Made by a program: the position numbers and the translations under genes. A stretch of 38,724 nt of DNA. Origin: CBDUBS01 sp965365445 (GTDB taxonomy: Bacteria; Bacteroidota; Rhodothermia; Rhodothermales; DASSAV01). The DNA lies in contig CBDUBS010000009.1 of NCBI GenBank assembly GCA_965365445.1, forward strand, positions 1 to 38,724, written 5' to 3'. Below are positions 22,552 to 30,499 of the stretch, one piece after another. Position 1 is the first letter of the stretch; each line of letters opens with the position of its first letter. A model generated the notes under the pieces. It was given only the letters and a program-made list of their open reading frames with translations, searched no databases and was not told the origin of the DNA.

Positions 22552-23376
22552 TCAGGGAGCCGCTCCTTCGCCGGCAAGCACCATGCGGACGAGCGTGACG
22601 AGCCCCCGCAAATCAACGGCCTGGATGCCGGTACGCAGGCGTCCGGCGCACCAGAAATCCAGAATGAGCATCTGGGCGGCGTGAATGGGCACGGCCACCC
22701 AGAAAGATCGGCAGCGCCATACCAGCGCCCCCAGGGCGAGCGCCCCCGGAAGGGCGAGGAGTCCTTCCAGGAACGGTTTGTTGACGTGGAGCGTGGTGAA
22801 AGGAACGGCCTGAACGAATATAGCCATATACCCCAGCGCATGTCGGGCGCCGAACAGCATGAACCCCCTCCACAGGTACTCCCAGCCGATCCAGTAGAAA
22901 ATGAACAGGCCCTCATACACGAGGAATAATCGCCAGTCGTAGGCGGCGGGCAGATAGTGGGGATATGCGGCCCGGAACCCCGGATCACTCGACAGGAACC
23001 AGGTCGCCGCTGCGACCAGCGGTAAATACACCGCCGCAATTTTTGTCGCGAAGCGCCAGTCGCCCGGGCCAAGACCCATCTGCAGGGGAGTTTGTCGGAA
23101 AAAAACGCCCAGGACCAGTACGGGAACGACGAACCCGGTCACGCCCTGACAAACGAACCACCAGCCCCATTCGAATAGCCCCCGCCACGTTTCCGAAACC
23201 TCTGCCGACAGGACGTTCCGGAAAAAGTCGCGGCTGCCCAGCTTGTACTGCACCACGACAAGCAACGGAGCCAGGGTAAATACCACCAGCAACTGCCTGT
23301 CCAGCCGGCGCACCACCGCGATGAGGCGGCTCCACCCGGCAGCTATCGATGCACGCATTTCCGTAAGGTGGGTCAT
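22552..23376 (-). CDS. CPBP-family (CAAX protease/Abi-like) membrane protein
   Basis: A 274-residue polytopic membrane protein. The family core runs from about residue 160. Motif 1 is WEYLWRGF, giving E-xxx-R where the usual pair is EE-xxx-R (the first Glu is Trp). Motif 2 is FTTLH (FxxxH). Motif 3 is HAAQM (HxxxN/D with Met in place of the polar residue). CPBP proteins are glutamate-type intramembrane endopeptidases or inactive relatives that process prenylated or peptide substrates. The catalytic Glu, Arg and two His remain, but the altered first and third motifs leave activity uncertain. It is the only minus-strand gene between 12.6 kb and the right edge. The start may be ATG at 23376 or at 23358. 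Confidence 0.75.
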   Translation of the reverse strand: MTHLTEMRASIAAGWSRLIAVVRRLDRQLLVVFTLAPLLVVVQYKLGSRDFFRNVLSAEVSETWRGLFEWGWWFVCQGVTGFVVPVLVLGVFFRQTPLQMGLGPGDWRFATKIAAVYLPLVAAATWFLSSDPGFRAAYPHYLPAAYDWRLFLVYEGLFIFYWIGWEYLWRGFMLFGARHALGYMAIFVQAVPFTTLHVNKPFLEGLLALPGALALGALVWRCRSFWVAVPIHAAQMLILDFWCAGRLRTGIQAVDLRGLVTLVRMVLAGEGAAP

Positions 23377-23589
23377 GAACGGAAGAAATAAATCCTCTTG
23401 AAGACGGATAGTGGAAAGAACCAGCCGGTACCGTCGGGTTAAAATAGCCTTTGCGACGAACTAAATGACCCCGGCCTTGTTCGTCCGGGCATTCGCTCTG
23501 GGGGCGGCTGTCTGGGGGAGCAGGGCAAAGCGCATACACGACCACCCGGCATGAAGATTACCGCTTTAACGGCTGCATCGGGCGACAAA

Positions 23590-25440
23590 ATGAGAATCCC
23601 GGCCCTTGTCCTCCTTGGCGTGGTTGGTTTCGCCCTTTCGGCCTGTGGTCGGGGCGACGTGGAACCAGAAGATCGCATCGCCAACCAGGCCGCCTACGAG
23701 CAGGTGCTTTCTGCCATGCCGGATAGCGTCCTGACGGCCCTGCCCCCCCTGGATACCCTGTTTCTGAATTACGACGGGGTCGCCTTTGGCTTCACCCCAC
23801 CCGATTCGGGGGCTGTTGCCGCCGCCGTGGATTCGGTGCTGGCGGCGCTGACGTTGGAGGAGAAAATCGGCCAGCTCTTCATCGTACATCTGGAAGAACC
23901 GGGGCTCTTTCGCGCCGTGAGCCGCACGGCGCGTGAAGCGGTCGAACGATTTCACGTCGGGGGCTTCCTGGTTTCCCGAAATGCCGCACCGGAATTCATC
24001 TACGAGCAGTCGCAAGCGGTTCAGCGGATGTCCCGGGTGCCGCTGTTCATCGCCGCCGACTTCGAGCGCGGCGTGGGCCGGTTCGATAACGCCTTTACGG
24101 AGCTTCCTTCCAATATGGCTATCGGGGCCACAGGCGATACGCTTTTTGCCGCCGCCGCCGGTCGGCTCACGGCCCTGGAAAGCCGGGCCGTAGGGGTCAA
24201 TTTGCTGTTTGCCCCGGTGGTGGATGTAAACAACAATCCGGACAATCCTATCATTAACATCCGTTCCTATGGGGAGGATGCGGAAATGGTAAGCCGGATG
24301 GCGGCCGCATACGTTCGCGAAGCCCAGACGCATGGGGTGCTCGCGACGCTAAAACACTATCCGGGCCATGGAAACACCTCCGTTGATACGCACGCCCGTA
24401 TGGCGGTCGTAGGAGGAAGTCGTGAGGATCTGAACCGAGTGGAGCTGCTGCCTTACCGGCGGCTCTTGGCCGGAAGCAGCCCCCCCGCCGCCGTGATGAG
24501 CGCTCATCTGTGGGTAAAAGCCTTCGACCGCCGGCCCACACCGGCTACGCTGAGCACGTTTGCCCTCACCGACCTGCTGAGGAACGAACTGGGCTTCCAG
24601 GGCCTCATTATTACGGACGACATCCGCATGGGGGGGGTAAGCAACGACTATACCGCTGAGGAACGAATCGTTGGGGCATTGCAGGCCGGGGTGGACATCA
24701 TCCTGACTCCGGACGATCTGAATACGGCGCGGCAAGCCGTACGTAAAGCGCTGCAAACCGGATCGATATCCGAGGCCGATCTGGATGCTTCGGTGCGGCT
24801 AATCCTGTCGGCCAAGGGGCGCATCGGTCTGTTCAGGGAGCGAACGACGCCCCCTGAACGCATGGAATTCCTGATGGAAAGCCCGCGAGGGGCCTATCTG
24901 GCGCAGGCCATTGCCGACCGCTCCGTGACTCTGTGGAAAGGCGAACTCGCTTCGTTTCCGGCGTCGGGGGCGCGGGTAGTCCTGGTTCAGCTTGCCAACT
25001 ATCAGGATTCGGAGGGGATCGAGGCCGCCCAGGATTATTTCCAGTCCCTGATGGATGGGTACGACCTGACGGTTCGCCGCCGGTTCGACCGGGACCCGGC
25101 GGCAGAGGCGGTGCGGAATATCGTTGAAAAAGCCGGGGACTCGGACTGGATTCTGATTGCCCTCTACCAGCGGCTTCAAGCCGGGAGAGGGGAGGCAGGC
25201 CTGCTTCCTCGTCAGGCCGAACTCGTCCGCCGCCTAATCGACCTGGAGCTGCCGGTCGCCCTCATCACCTTTGGCAATCCGTACGCCGTCAGCCGGTTTG
25301 GCGACGCCGACATCGTGCTGGTCGCCTACGACCAGACCACGGAAACGGTCCGGGCTGCTGCCCGCCTGCTCCGTAGCGAGCAGCCCGCCCGGGGAAAGTT
25401 GCCGGTTACCGTGGAGCGTACCGACCCCTCGAAACGATAA
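23590..25440 (+). CDS. GH3 lipoprotein, NagZ-type beta-N-acetylhexosaminidase
   Basis: A 616-residue lipoprotein with a lipobox LSAC (C19). The GH3 catalytic TIM barrel spans about 80-400. KHYPGHG lies at 255-261, followed by the D-T-H dyad (D266, H268), which supplies the general acid/base in NagZ-type enzymes and distinguishes them from beta-glucosidases. The nucleophile is D343 in IITDDIRMGG. A second domain of about 210 residues follows, as in Bacillus NagZ. Such enzymes remove GlcNAc from muropeptides; lipid anchoring puts it in the periplasm or on the outer membrane. Start: ATG at 23590 gives a proper lipoprotein signal; the in-frame ATG at 23551 adds 13 residues. A G8 run (24630-24637) lies right after the nucleophile codons. 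It stands alone, with divergent CPBP upstream. Confidence 0.9.
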   Translation: MRIPALVLLGVVGFALSACGRGDVEPEDRIANQAAYEQVLSAMPDSVLTALPPLDTLFLNYDGVAFGFTPPDSGAVAAAVDSVLAALTLEEKIGQLFIVHLEEPGLFRAVSRTAREAVERFHVGGFLVSRNAAPEFIYEQSQAVQRMSRVPLFIAADFERGVGRFDNAFTELPSNMAIGATGDTLFAAAAGRLTALESRAVGVNLLFAPVVDVNNNPDNPIINIRSYGEDAEMVSRMAAAYVREAQTHGVLATLKHYPGHGNTSVDTHARMAVVGGSREDLNRVELLPYRRLLAGSSPPAAVMSAHLWVKAFDRRPTPATLSTFALTDLLRNELGFQGLIITDDIRMGGVSNDYTAEERIVGALQAGVDIILTPDDLNTARQAVRKALQTGSISEADLDASVRLILSAKGRIGLFRERTTPPERMEFLMESPRGAYLAQAIADRSVTLWKGELASFPASGARVVLVQLANYQDSEGIEAAQDYFQSLMDGYDLTVRRRFDRDPAAEAVRNIVEKAGDSDWILIALYQRLQAGRGEAGLLPRQAELVRRLIDLELPVALITFGNPYAVSRFGDADIVLVAYDQTTETVRAAARLLRSEQPARGKLPVTVERTDPSKR

Positions 25441-25510
25441 CGTTGCAATAATGAAATCGGTCTTCCGGCTCGCACCGTTCAAAACCGCGCCGTATCTTCA
25501 CTTCGAGTGA

Positions 25511-25523
25511 TACTTTAAAAGTA
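25511..25523. repeat. 13-bp AT-rich palindrome TACTTTaAAAGTA in the gap 25441-25682
   Basis: Two 6-base half sites flank one base in the 242-base gap before the antitoxin-like gene. The gap also holds TTATCCACG (25550-25558), one base from a DnaA box. An AT-rich operator-like palindrome in GC-rich DNA stands out; it might be the autoregulatory site of the next gene. Confidence 0.35.
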
Positions 25524-25671
25524 ATGCTCAAGATAGCTCCCGGATCAAGTTATCCACGGAGGTAGGAAAAACGTGAAGGGCTTGTTACCTTAACGCGGTA
25601 CGCATTGGTTGCTTTCTTGCGGAAACGGGCAGAGCATCAACAGACCAACCGTTCGTCAATCGCGAAATAGT

Positions 25672-25679
25672 GAGGAGGT
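25672..25679 (+). promoter_or_regulatory. Strong Shine-Dalgarno GAGGAGGT for the antitoxin-like gene
   Basis: GAGGAGGT lies 3 bases before the GTG start at 25683. It is the strongest ribosome-binding site in the window, where most genes have none, and it fixes the start of the small gene. Confidence 0.8.
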
Positions 25680-25682
25680 ATC

Positions 25683-25889
25683 GTGGAACAACCCGGCTTT
25701 TCTCAGACCGAGCTCAAGCAGGCACTGAAAGACGCGCTGGCCGAAACGCTCGTCGAAAACCGCGAACTCTTCAGCGAAGTGCTGGCCGAAGTCCTGGACG
25801 ATTTTTTCCACTCCCGGGTGCATAAAGACGTCGAATCGGTAGCCGGGCAGAAACCGGGCATCCTTCCGGTATTGGAAGGCCGGGCCTGA
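25683..25889 (+). CDS. Small antitoxin-like protein, orphan
   Basis: A 68-residue acidic helical protein starting at GTG. It carries the pattern LKQALKDALAETLVENRELF ... SEVLAEVLDDF near residues 11-46. This resembles the helical core (ENxxLFxExLxEVLEDxAL) of small antitoxin-like proteins common next to RelE/ParE- or PIN-type toxins in cyanobacteria and Bacteroidota. The usual ending ILEG is also seen (PVLEGRA). No toxin reading frame follows: the next 365 bases contain no plausible RelE/ParE frame, and neither neighbour is a toxin. The gene could be an orphan antitoxin or a housekeeping helical protein of another kind. An exceptional Shine-Dalgarno and an upstream palindrome support it as a real, well-expressed gene. 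Family assignment is by pattern only. Confidence 0.6.
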   Translation: MEQPGFSQTELKQALKDALAETLVENRELFSEVLAEVLDDFFHSRVHKDVESVAGQKPGILPVLEGRA

Positions 25890-26254
25890 TCCCCGGGCCC
25901 GTCTGCACCTCTCGTATGGTTCGTTAGCTTCGCTGGTCGCGCATTTCGAAGGAGCCGTCCGATGCATTGAGACATCCGGGGCGGCAAAGGGTAGGCGGAA
26001 AACCCTCCGGCGTTCGGATCAGGCAGCAGGAATGATCGATTCATTCCCCCGTTCGTTTTCCTTCTTTACCTCGTTTCCGTTATTTTCCTGCCCCAAGCAT
26101 GGTTTCGCCTGATCCCGGGTGGAGGCGGCCGGCGGCGCTTCAGCCCCTGCACTCCCCGGTCCGAACCGGAAAGGACGGAAACCAGCCGTGCCCAGTTATA
26201 TGGAGGGATAAATGGCCGGGGTGAGGCCGACCCCTCCCTTCCCGTTACGAGATC
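25890..26254. other. 365-base intergenic region upstream of glgX
   Basis: No gene, toxin remnant, tRNA or repeat was found here. A short GC inverted repeat, CGGGCC/GGCCCG, overlaps the stop of the small gene, without a T-run. The part from about 26040 is T-rich on the plus strand and may hold the debranching-enzyme promoter; no exact TAnnTTTG box was found. Confidence 0.5.
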
Positions 26255-28381
26255 ATGGTACCTCTCGCGGCGCCGACGAACGACTCGCTGATTTCAACCG
26301 GCCGGAGTGATCCGCTTGGCGCCACCGTATACAAGGATGGCGTCAACTTCAGCGTGTTTTCGAAGAACAGCGTGTACATGGAACTGCTGCTCTTCAGGGA
26401 CGCCGACGACATCCACCCCCGCGTGATTTCCCTGAACCCGTATGTAAACCGCACATTCTACTACTGGCACGTTTTCGTCAGGGGGATCGGAGCGGGTCAG
26501 TTGTACGGGTACCGCGTTTACGGGCCGGCCGATGCCTCGGAGGGGCACCGTTTCGACGGGCAGAAGGTGCTCATCGATCCCTACGCGCGGGCCGTTGCCT
26601 ACGGCAAGCATTTCGACCGGCAGGCCGCCATGCGCCCGGGAGATAACCTGGCGCACTGTATCAAGAGCGTCGTGGTCGATATGGGGAAGTATGAATGGGG
26701 GGATGACCGCCCTATCGGCCGCCCGTACTCCCAATCGGTTATATATGAGATGCACGTCGGGGGTTTTACCAGGAACCCCAACTCGAAGGTGCCGAAAAAG
26801 AAACGCGGCACCTACGCCGGCCTGATCGAGAAAATTCCTTACCTGAAAGAGCTGGGCATTACGGCCGTCGAATTGCTTCCGGTGCAACAGTTTGACGAGC
26901 AGGACGCCCCGGCGCCGCTGAAAAACTACTGGGGCTACAGCCCGCTGGCCTTCTTTGCCCCCCACCTCGGGTACAGCTCCGACCAATCACCCCTCGGCGC
27001 CGTCAACGAGTTTCGCGATATGGTCAAAGCCCTGCATGCCGCAGGGATTGAAGTCATTCTCGATGTGGTATTTAACCACACCGCTGAAAGCGACGAGCAC
27101 GGACCGGTGTACTCGTTCAAGGGATTTGAGAACCGGGCCTACTACATCCTGAAGGAGGATAAGGCCCTGTACGCCAACTACTCGGGATGCGGCAACACCA
27201 TCAATGCCAACCATTCCATTACCCGCCGCATCATTCTCGATTGCCTCCGGTATTGGGTTACCGAAATGCATGTGGACGGCTTTCGGTTCGATCTGGCCGC
27301 CATCCTTTCGCGCGACGAATCCGGGCAGCCGTTGAAGAACCCGCCCGTGCTCTGGTCCATGGAGTCGGATCCGGTACTGGCGGGCACGAAACTCATTGCG
27401 GAGGCGTGGGATGCGGCCGGCCTGTACCAGGTAGGCTCGTTCATCGGGCACAAATTTGCCGAATGGAACGGTCAGTACCGCGATGACGTGCGGCGGTTCA
27501 TGAAGGGCGATCCGGGCACGGTTACCCGTATGGCATATCGCCTCGCCGGAAGCCGCGATCTCTACCCGCATCCGTCGCGGGAGCCCAACCGAAGCATCAA
27601 TTTTATCACATCGCACGACGGCTTCACGCTGAATGACCTGGTTTCGTACAACCGCAAACACAACCAGAAGAACCTGGAGGGCAACCGGGACGGCCATAAC
27701 GCCAACTTCAGCTGGAACCACGGCGTGGAAGGGCCGACCAGTAAGGCCGCCGTCGAGCAGCTTCGCCTGCGCCAGATCAAAAACTTTCTTACCGTTTTGC
27801 TGATCTCGCAGGGCGCCCCCATGCTGCTCATGGGCGATGAGGTCCGCCGGAGCCAGAAGGGAAACAACAACGCTTACTGTCAGGATAACGCAACCAGCTG
27901 GTTCGACTGGAAGCAAACCGAGACACAGGCCGACCTGCTGCGCTTCGTGCGCGGGCTGATCGATTTTACCCAGCAAACGGCGCCGTTCAATCAGGAATAC
28001 TTCTGGGCCGACGAAGTAAACGGAGCATCCCAGCTTACCTGGCACGGCGTTCGGCTCAACCGCCCCGATTGGAGTTACGAATCGCACTCGCTGGCCTTTA
28101 CCCTCACGGAGCCGGGGGAGCAGGGGCAGCTTCACATCATGATCAATGCGTACTGGGAGCCGCTCGTGTTCGAGTTGCCTCCGCTTCTTGCCCGTCATCG
28201 GTGGCGCCGGATCGTCGATACCAGCCTCGCCCCTCCTGACGACTTCACCCCCAGAGAGGTATCCGTGCGGGTAGACCGCGATCGGTACAGGCTGGAACCG
28301 CGCTCGGTTGTGGTGCTCTGGCACAACGGTCCGGCGTCTCCCTCGGGCGGCCGCTCCGGCGGCGGCAGAAGGCAGGTGTAA
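26255..28381 (+). CDS. glgX: Glycogen debranching enzyme GlgX / isoamylase (GH13_11)
   Basis: A 708-residue cytoplasmic alpha-1,6-glucosidase acting on limit-dextrin branches of glycogen. Domain order: N-terminal CBM48 (about 15-115; DPLGATVYKDGVNFSVFSKNS, GYRVYGP, LIDPYARAV), then the GH13 barrel. The barrel carries YEMHVGGFT, NYWGYSPLAFFAPH, VILDVVFNHTAESDEHGP, the nucleophile in VDGFRFDLAA, the acid/base in IAEAWDAAG, and the transition-state Asp in FITSHDGFTLNDL. The barrel is followed by GAPMLLMGDEVRRSQKGNNNAYCQDN and a C-terminal beta domain with a Ser/Gly/Arg tail. All catalytic residues are present and the length is normal. No glycogen synthase or branching enzyme is adjacent. The transglutaminase-like gene follows 55 bases later. 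Confidence 0.94.
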   Translation: MVPLAAPTNDSLISTGRSDPLGATVYKDGVNFSVFSKNSVYMELLLFRDADDIHPRVISLNPYVNRTFYYWHVFVRGIGAGQLYGYRVYGPADASEGHRFDGQKVLIDPYARAVAYGKHFDRQAAMRPGDNLAHCIKSVVVDMGKYEWGDDRPIGRPYSQSVIYEMHVGGFTRNPNSKVPKKKRGTYAGLIEKIPYLKELGITAVELLPVQQFDEQDAPAPLKNYWGYSPLAFFAPHLGYSSDQSPLGAVNEFRDMVKALHAAGIEVILDVVFNHTAESDEHGPVYSFKGFENRAYYILKEDKALYANYSGCGNTINANHSITRRIILDCLRYWVTEMHVDGFRFDLAAILSRDESGQPLKNPPVLWSMESDPVLAGTKLIAEAWDAAGLYQVGSFIGHKFAEWNGQYRDDVRRFMKGDPGTVTRMAYRLAGSRDLYPHPSREPNRSINFITSHDGFTLNDLVSYNRKHNQKNLEGNRDGHNANFSWNHGVEGPTSKAAVEQLRLRQIKNFLTVLLISQGAPMLLMGDEVRRSQKGNNNAYCQDNATSWFDWKQTETQADLLRFVRGLIDFTQQTAPFNQEYFWADEVNGASQLTWHGVRLNRPDWSYESHSLAFTLTEPGEQGQLHIMINAYWEPLVFELPPLLARHRWRRIVDTSLAPPDDFTPREVSVRVDRDRYRLEPRSVVVLWHNGPASPSGGRSGGGRRQV

Positions 28382-28436
28382 CCCCGGGCCTTGTTTTACG
28401 TAGCAAGGCAGGTTGCTTGCGCCGAACCGCTCTGCC

Positions 28437-29027
28437 ATGCTGGATCGATTGCTTCATCCCCTGCGGAAACGATACGCCCGCTTGTTGTTGAAAACCGTGC
28501 CGCCCCGCCATCCGTGGGATCGGATCAGGGCACAGGTGCCCCTTGCCTGCTACGGCATCGGGGCCGTGCGCGATTTTCGATGGTACTTCGAGGGAAAAAG
28601 CCGGATCGAAGTGCACGACCTTTCCGAAATACGGGAATGGCTCCTCGGTTGCCGGTACGTCCGCGACCTGGACCAGTTTGCTTCGGTGGACTACTGGCAG
28701 CACCCCTGCCACTTCGAGCGTGTTCGCCGGGGCGACTGCGAGGACTTTTCCGTATGGGCGTGGCGCAAGATGGTCGAGCTCGGTATGCAGGCGGAACTGG
28801 TAGCCGGGCGCTGCCTTTCGGAGCGGCACGGACCAGGAGGACATGCGTGGGTGATGTTCGTGCAGGGGAACGCTCGCTATCTTCTGGATCCGGTCCTGCG
28901 GACGCCCGAACATATGGCTCGCCGGTTCGAGGAGGTGGAATCGGATTACGTACCCGAGTTTTCCGTCGATGCCGGGTTCCGGCATTATGTGTACGGCGGC
29001 TACCTCGATACCCTCCGAACCGCCTGA
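28437..29027 (+). CDS. Transglutaminase-like cysteine peptidase-fold protein
   Basis: A 196-residue soluble protein with no signal peptide. The papain-like/transglutaminase triad is intact: RRGDCEDFSVWAWRKMVELG (C101), GGHAWVMF (H136) and YLLDPV (D151). The GDCEDF block with its following helix and the HAW motif are typical of the bacterial transglutaminase-like cysteine proteinase group and DUF-type relatives. Many of those sit beside secretion or adhesin genes. Substrate is unknown and a cytoplasmic location is inferred from the absence of a signal. I chose ATG at 28437, which begins a basic amphipathic helix; a TTG at 28413 would add eight residues. It lies between glgX and hisD without functional link to either. 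Confidence 0.7.
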   Translation: MLDRLLHPLRKRYARLLLKTVPPRHPWDRIRAQVPLACYGIGAVRDFRWYFEGKSRIEVHDLSEIREWLLGCRYVRDLDQFASVDYWQHPCHFERVRRGDCEDFSVWAWRKMVELGMQAELVAGRCLSERHGPGGHAWVMFVQGNARYLLDPVLRTPEHMARRFEEVESDYVPEFSVDAGFRHYVYGGYLDTLRTA

Positions 29028-29154
29028 AGGGGTCGAACTAATTCAACGGAACCGCACCGGAAAGCCGGAACCGCTGCCTTCGTCTCGCGCGTACCAATAC
29101 CTTCGTGCCGGCGGGACCGGATTTTCTTTGATCGATCTCACATCCCCTCAGTCC

Positions 29155-30450
29155 ATGATTCCGTTGGTTGCCCTGGCGGAGAGCGCATCGCTGCTGTCCG
29201 ACATCTCGGCGAGAGCCGCTTCGTTTGATCGGGAAGTCGAGCTTCGGGTAGCCGCCATCCTCGAGGACGTGCGGCAACGGGGCGACGAGGCGCTGCTGGA
29301 CCTCACCGAACGGTTCGACGGGGTGCGCCCGGCCGCTCTGCGCGTCCCGGAAAACGAGATCGAATCGGCGTTTGAGCGCCTGGATGCGGGATTGCTGTCC
29401 ATTATCTCGGAAGCCGCCGGTAACATTCGGCGGTTTCACGAGCGCCAGCGGCAACAATCGTGGTTTTCTGAAGAAGGAGACGGGGTTATCCTCGGCCAGC
29501 GCGTCGTTCCGATGGAGCGCGTCGGGTTGTATGTGCCGGGGGGGAAGGCCTTTTATCCTTCGAGCTTGCTCATGAACGCCATCCCGGCGCAGGTGGCCGG
29601 TGTGGGCGCCATTCAACTGGTTTCGCCCCCGACGCCGTCCGGGCTGCCGCACGAGCTCGTCCTGGCGACGGCCCGCTTTCTCGGCCTGACCGAAGTGTAT
29701 GCCGTCGGCGGGGCGCAAGCTATAGCCGCCCTGGCCTACGGCGCCCCCTCTGTACCGAAAGTAGACAAAATCGTCGGTCCGGGGAATGCCTATGTAGCGG
29801 CGGCCAAAAAGCTCGTCTATGGGCCGGTCGCCATCGATTCCATAGCCGGACCGACGGAGATCGTCGTTCTGGCCGACGAAACGGCGGACCCTGAATTCGT
29901 GGCCGCCGACATGATGGCACAGGCCGAGCACGATACCCGGTCCTCGGCCATACTGGTCACGACTTCCCGCGATCTGGCGGAGAAGGTACGGGATCGGCTG
30001 GCGAGGGAAGCGCCGGCGCAGCCGCGCTGGGAAATCCTCCGGGAGTCCCTTGGCAACTATTCCGCCGCCGTAATCGTCGGTACGCTCGATGAGGGGGTGG
30101 CGGTGGTTAACGGGCTCGCTACAGAGCATCTGGAACTCATGGTGCGGGATCCCTGGCGCGTTTTACAGGACATCAGGCACGCCGGGGCTATTTTCATGGG
30201 TCCCTATTCATCCGAGCCCGTGGGTGATTATTTTGCCGGTCCGAACCACGTGCTTCCAACCGGAGGGACGGCCCGGTATGCGTCGGCCCTGAGTGTCGAT
30301 GATTTCATTCGCAAGCAATCCGTCATCTCGTATACCCGCGAGCGTCTCGAAAAGACGGGCCCCGGTATTGTGAAGTTTGCTCTGTCCGAATCTTTGCCCG
30401 GCCATGCGCATGCCATACAGGTTCGGCTCGACCGTAGCGGGACAAACTGA
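29155..30450 (+). CDS. hisD: Histidinol dehydrogenase HisD
   Basis: A 431-residue zinc enzyme that oxidises L-histidinol to L-histidine in two NAD-dependent steps. Conserved blocks are VRQRGDEALLDLTERFDG, ERVGLYVPGGKAFYPSSLLMNAIPA, YAVGGAQAIAALAYG, VDKIVGPGNAYVAAAKKLVYG and IDSIAGPTEIVVLAD. Zinc ligands Gln and His lie in MAQAEHDTRSSA, and the catalytic Glu-His pair in ATEHLEL. The final substrate-binding region is PTGGTARYASALSVDDF. ATG at 29155 was chosen from the family length; the frame extends upstream into the transglutaminase-like gene. hisC follows 49 bases later. hisG, normally upstream in Bacteroidota his operons, is absent here, so the pathway genes are split in this genome. Confidence 0.96.
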   Translation: MIPLVALAESASLLSDISARAASFDREVELRVAAILEDVRQRGDEALLDLTERFDGVRPAALRVPENEIESAFERLDAGLLSIISEAAGNIRRFHERQRQQSWFSEEGDGVILGQRVVPMERVGLYVPGGKAFYPSSLLMNAIPAQVAGVGAIQLVSPPTPSGLPHELVLATARFLGLTEVYAVGGAQAIAALAYGAPSVPKVDKIVGPGNAYVAAAKKLVYGPVAIDSIAGPTEIVVLADETADPEFVAADMMAQAEHDTRSSAILVTTSRDLAEKVRDRLAREAPAQPRWEILRESLGNYSAAVIVGTLDEGVAVVNGLATEHLELMVRDPWRVLQDIRHAGAIFMGPYSSEPVGDYFAGPNHVLPTGGTARYASALSVDDFIRKQSVISYTRERLEKTGPGIVKFALSESLPGHAHAIQVRLDRSGTN

Positions 30451-30499
30451 CGCAGACGGAACGCGTCGTAATTAGTCAGCGGACGACAATCTGGTAGAT

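Noticed and set aside
25550..25558. TTATCCACG, close to a DnaA box, as a sign of a replication origin
   Set aside because: Single imperfect copy, no dnaA/dnaN genes, no box cluster and no unwinding element nearby.
22552..25889. A defence island suggested by an Abi/CPBP protein and an antitoxin-like gene near each other
   Set aside because: They are on different strands and are separated by a GH3 enzyme gene. No nuclease, toxin, restriction, CRISPR or mobile-element gene is present.
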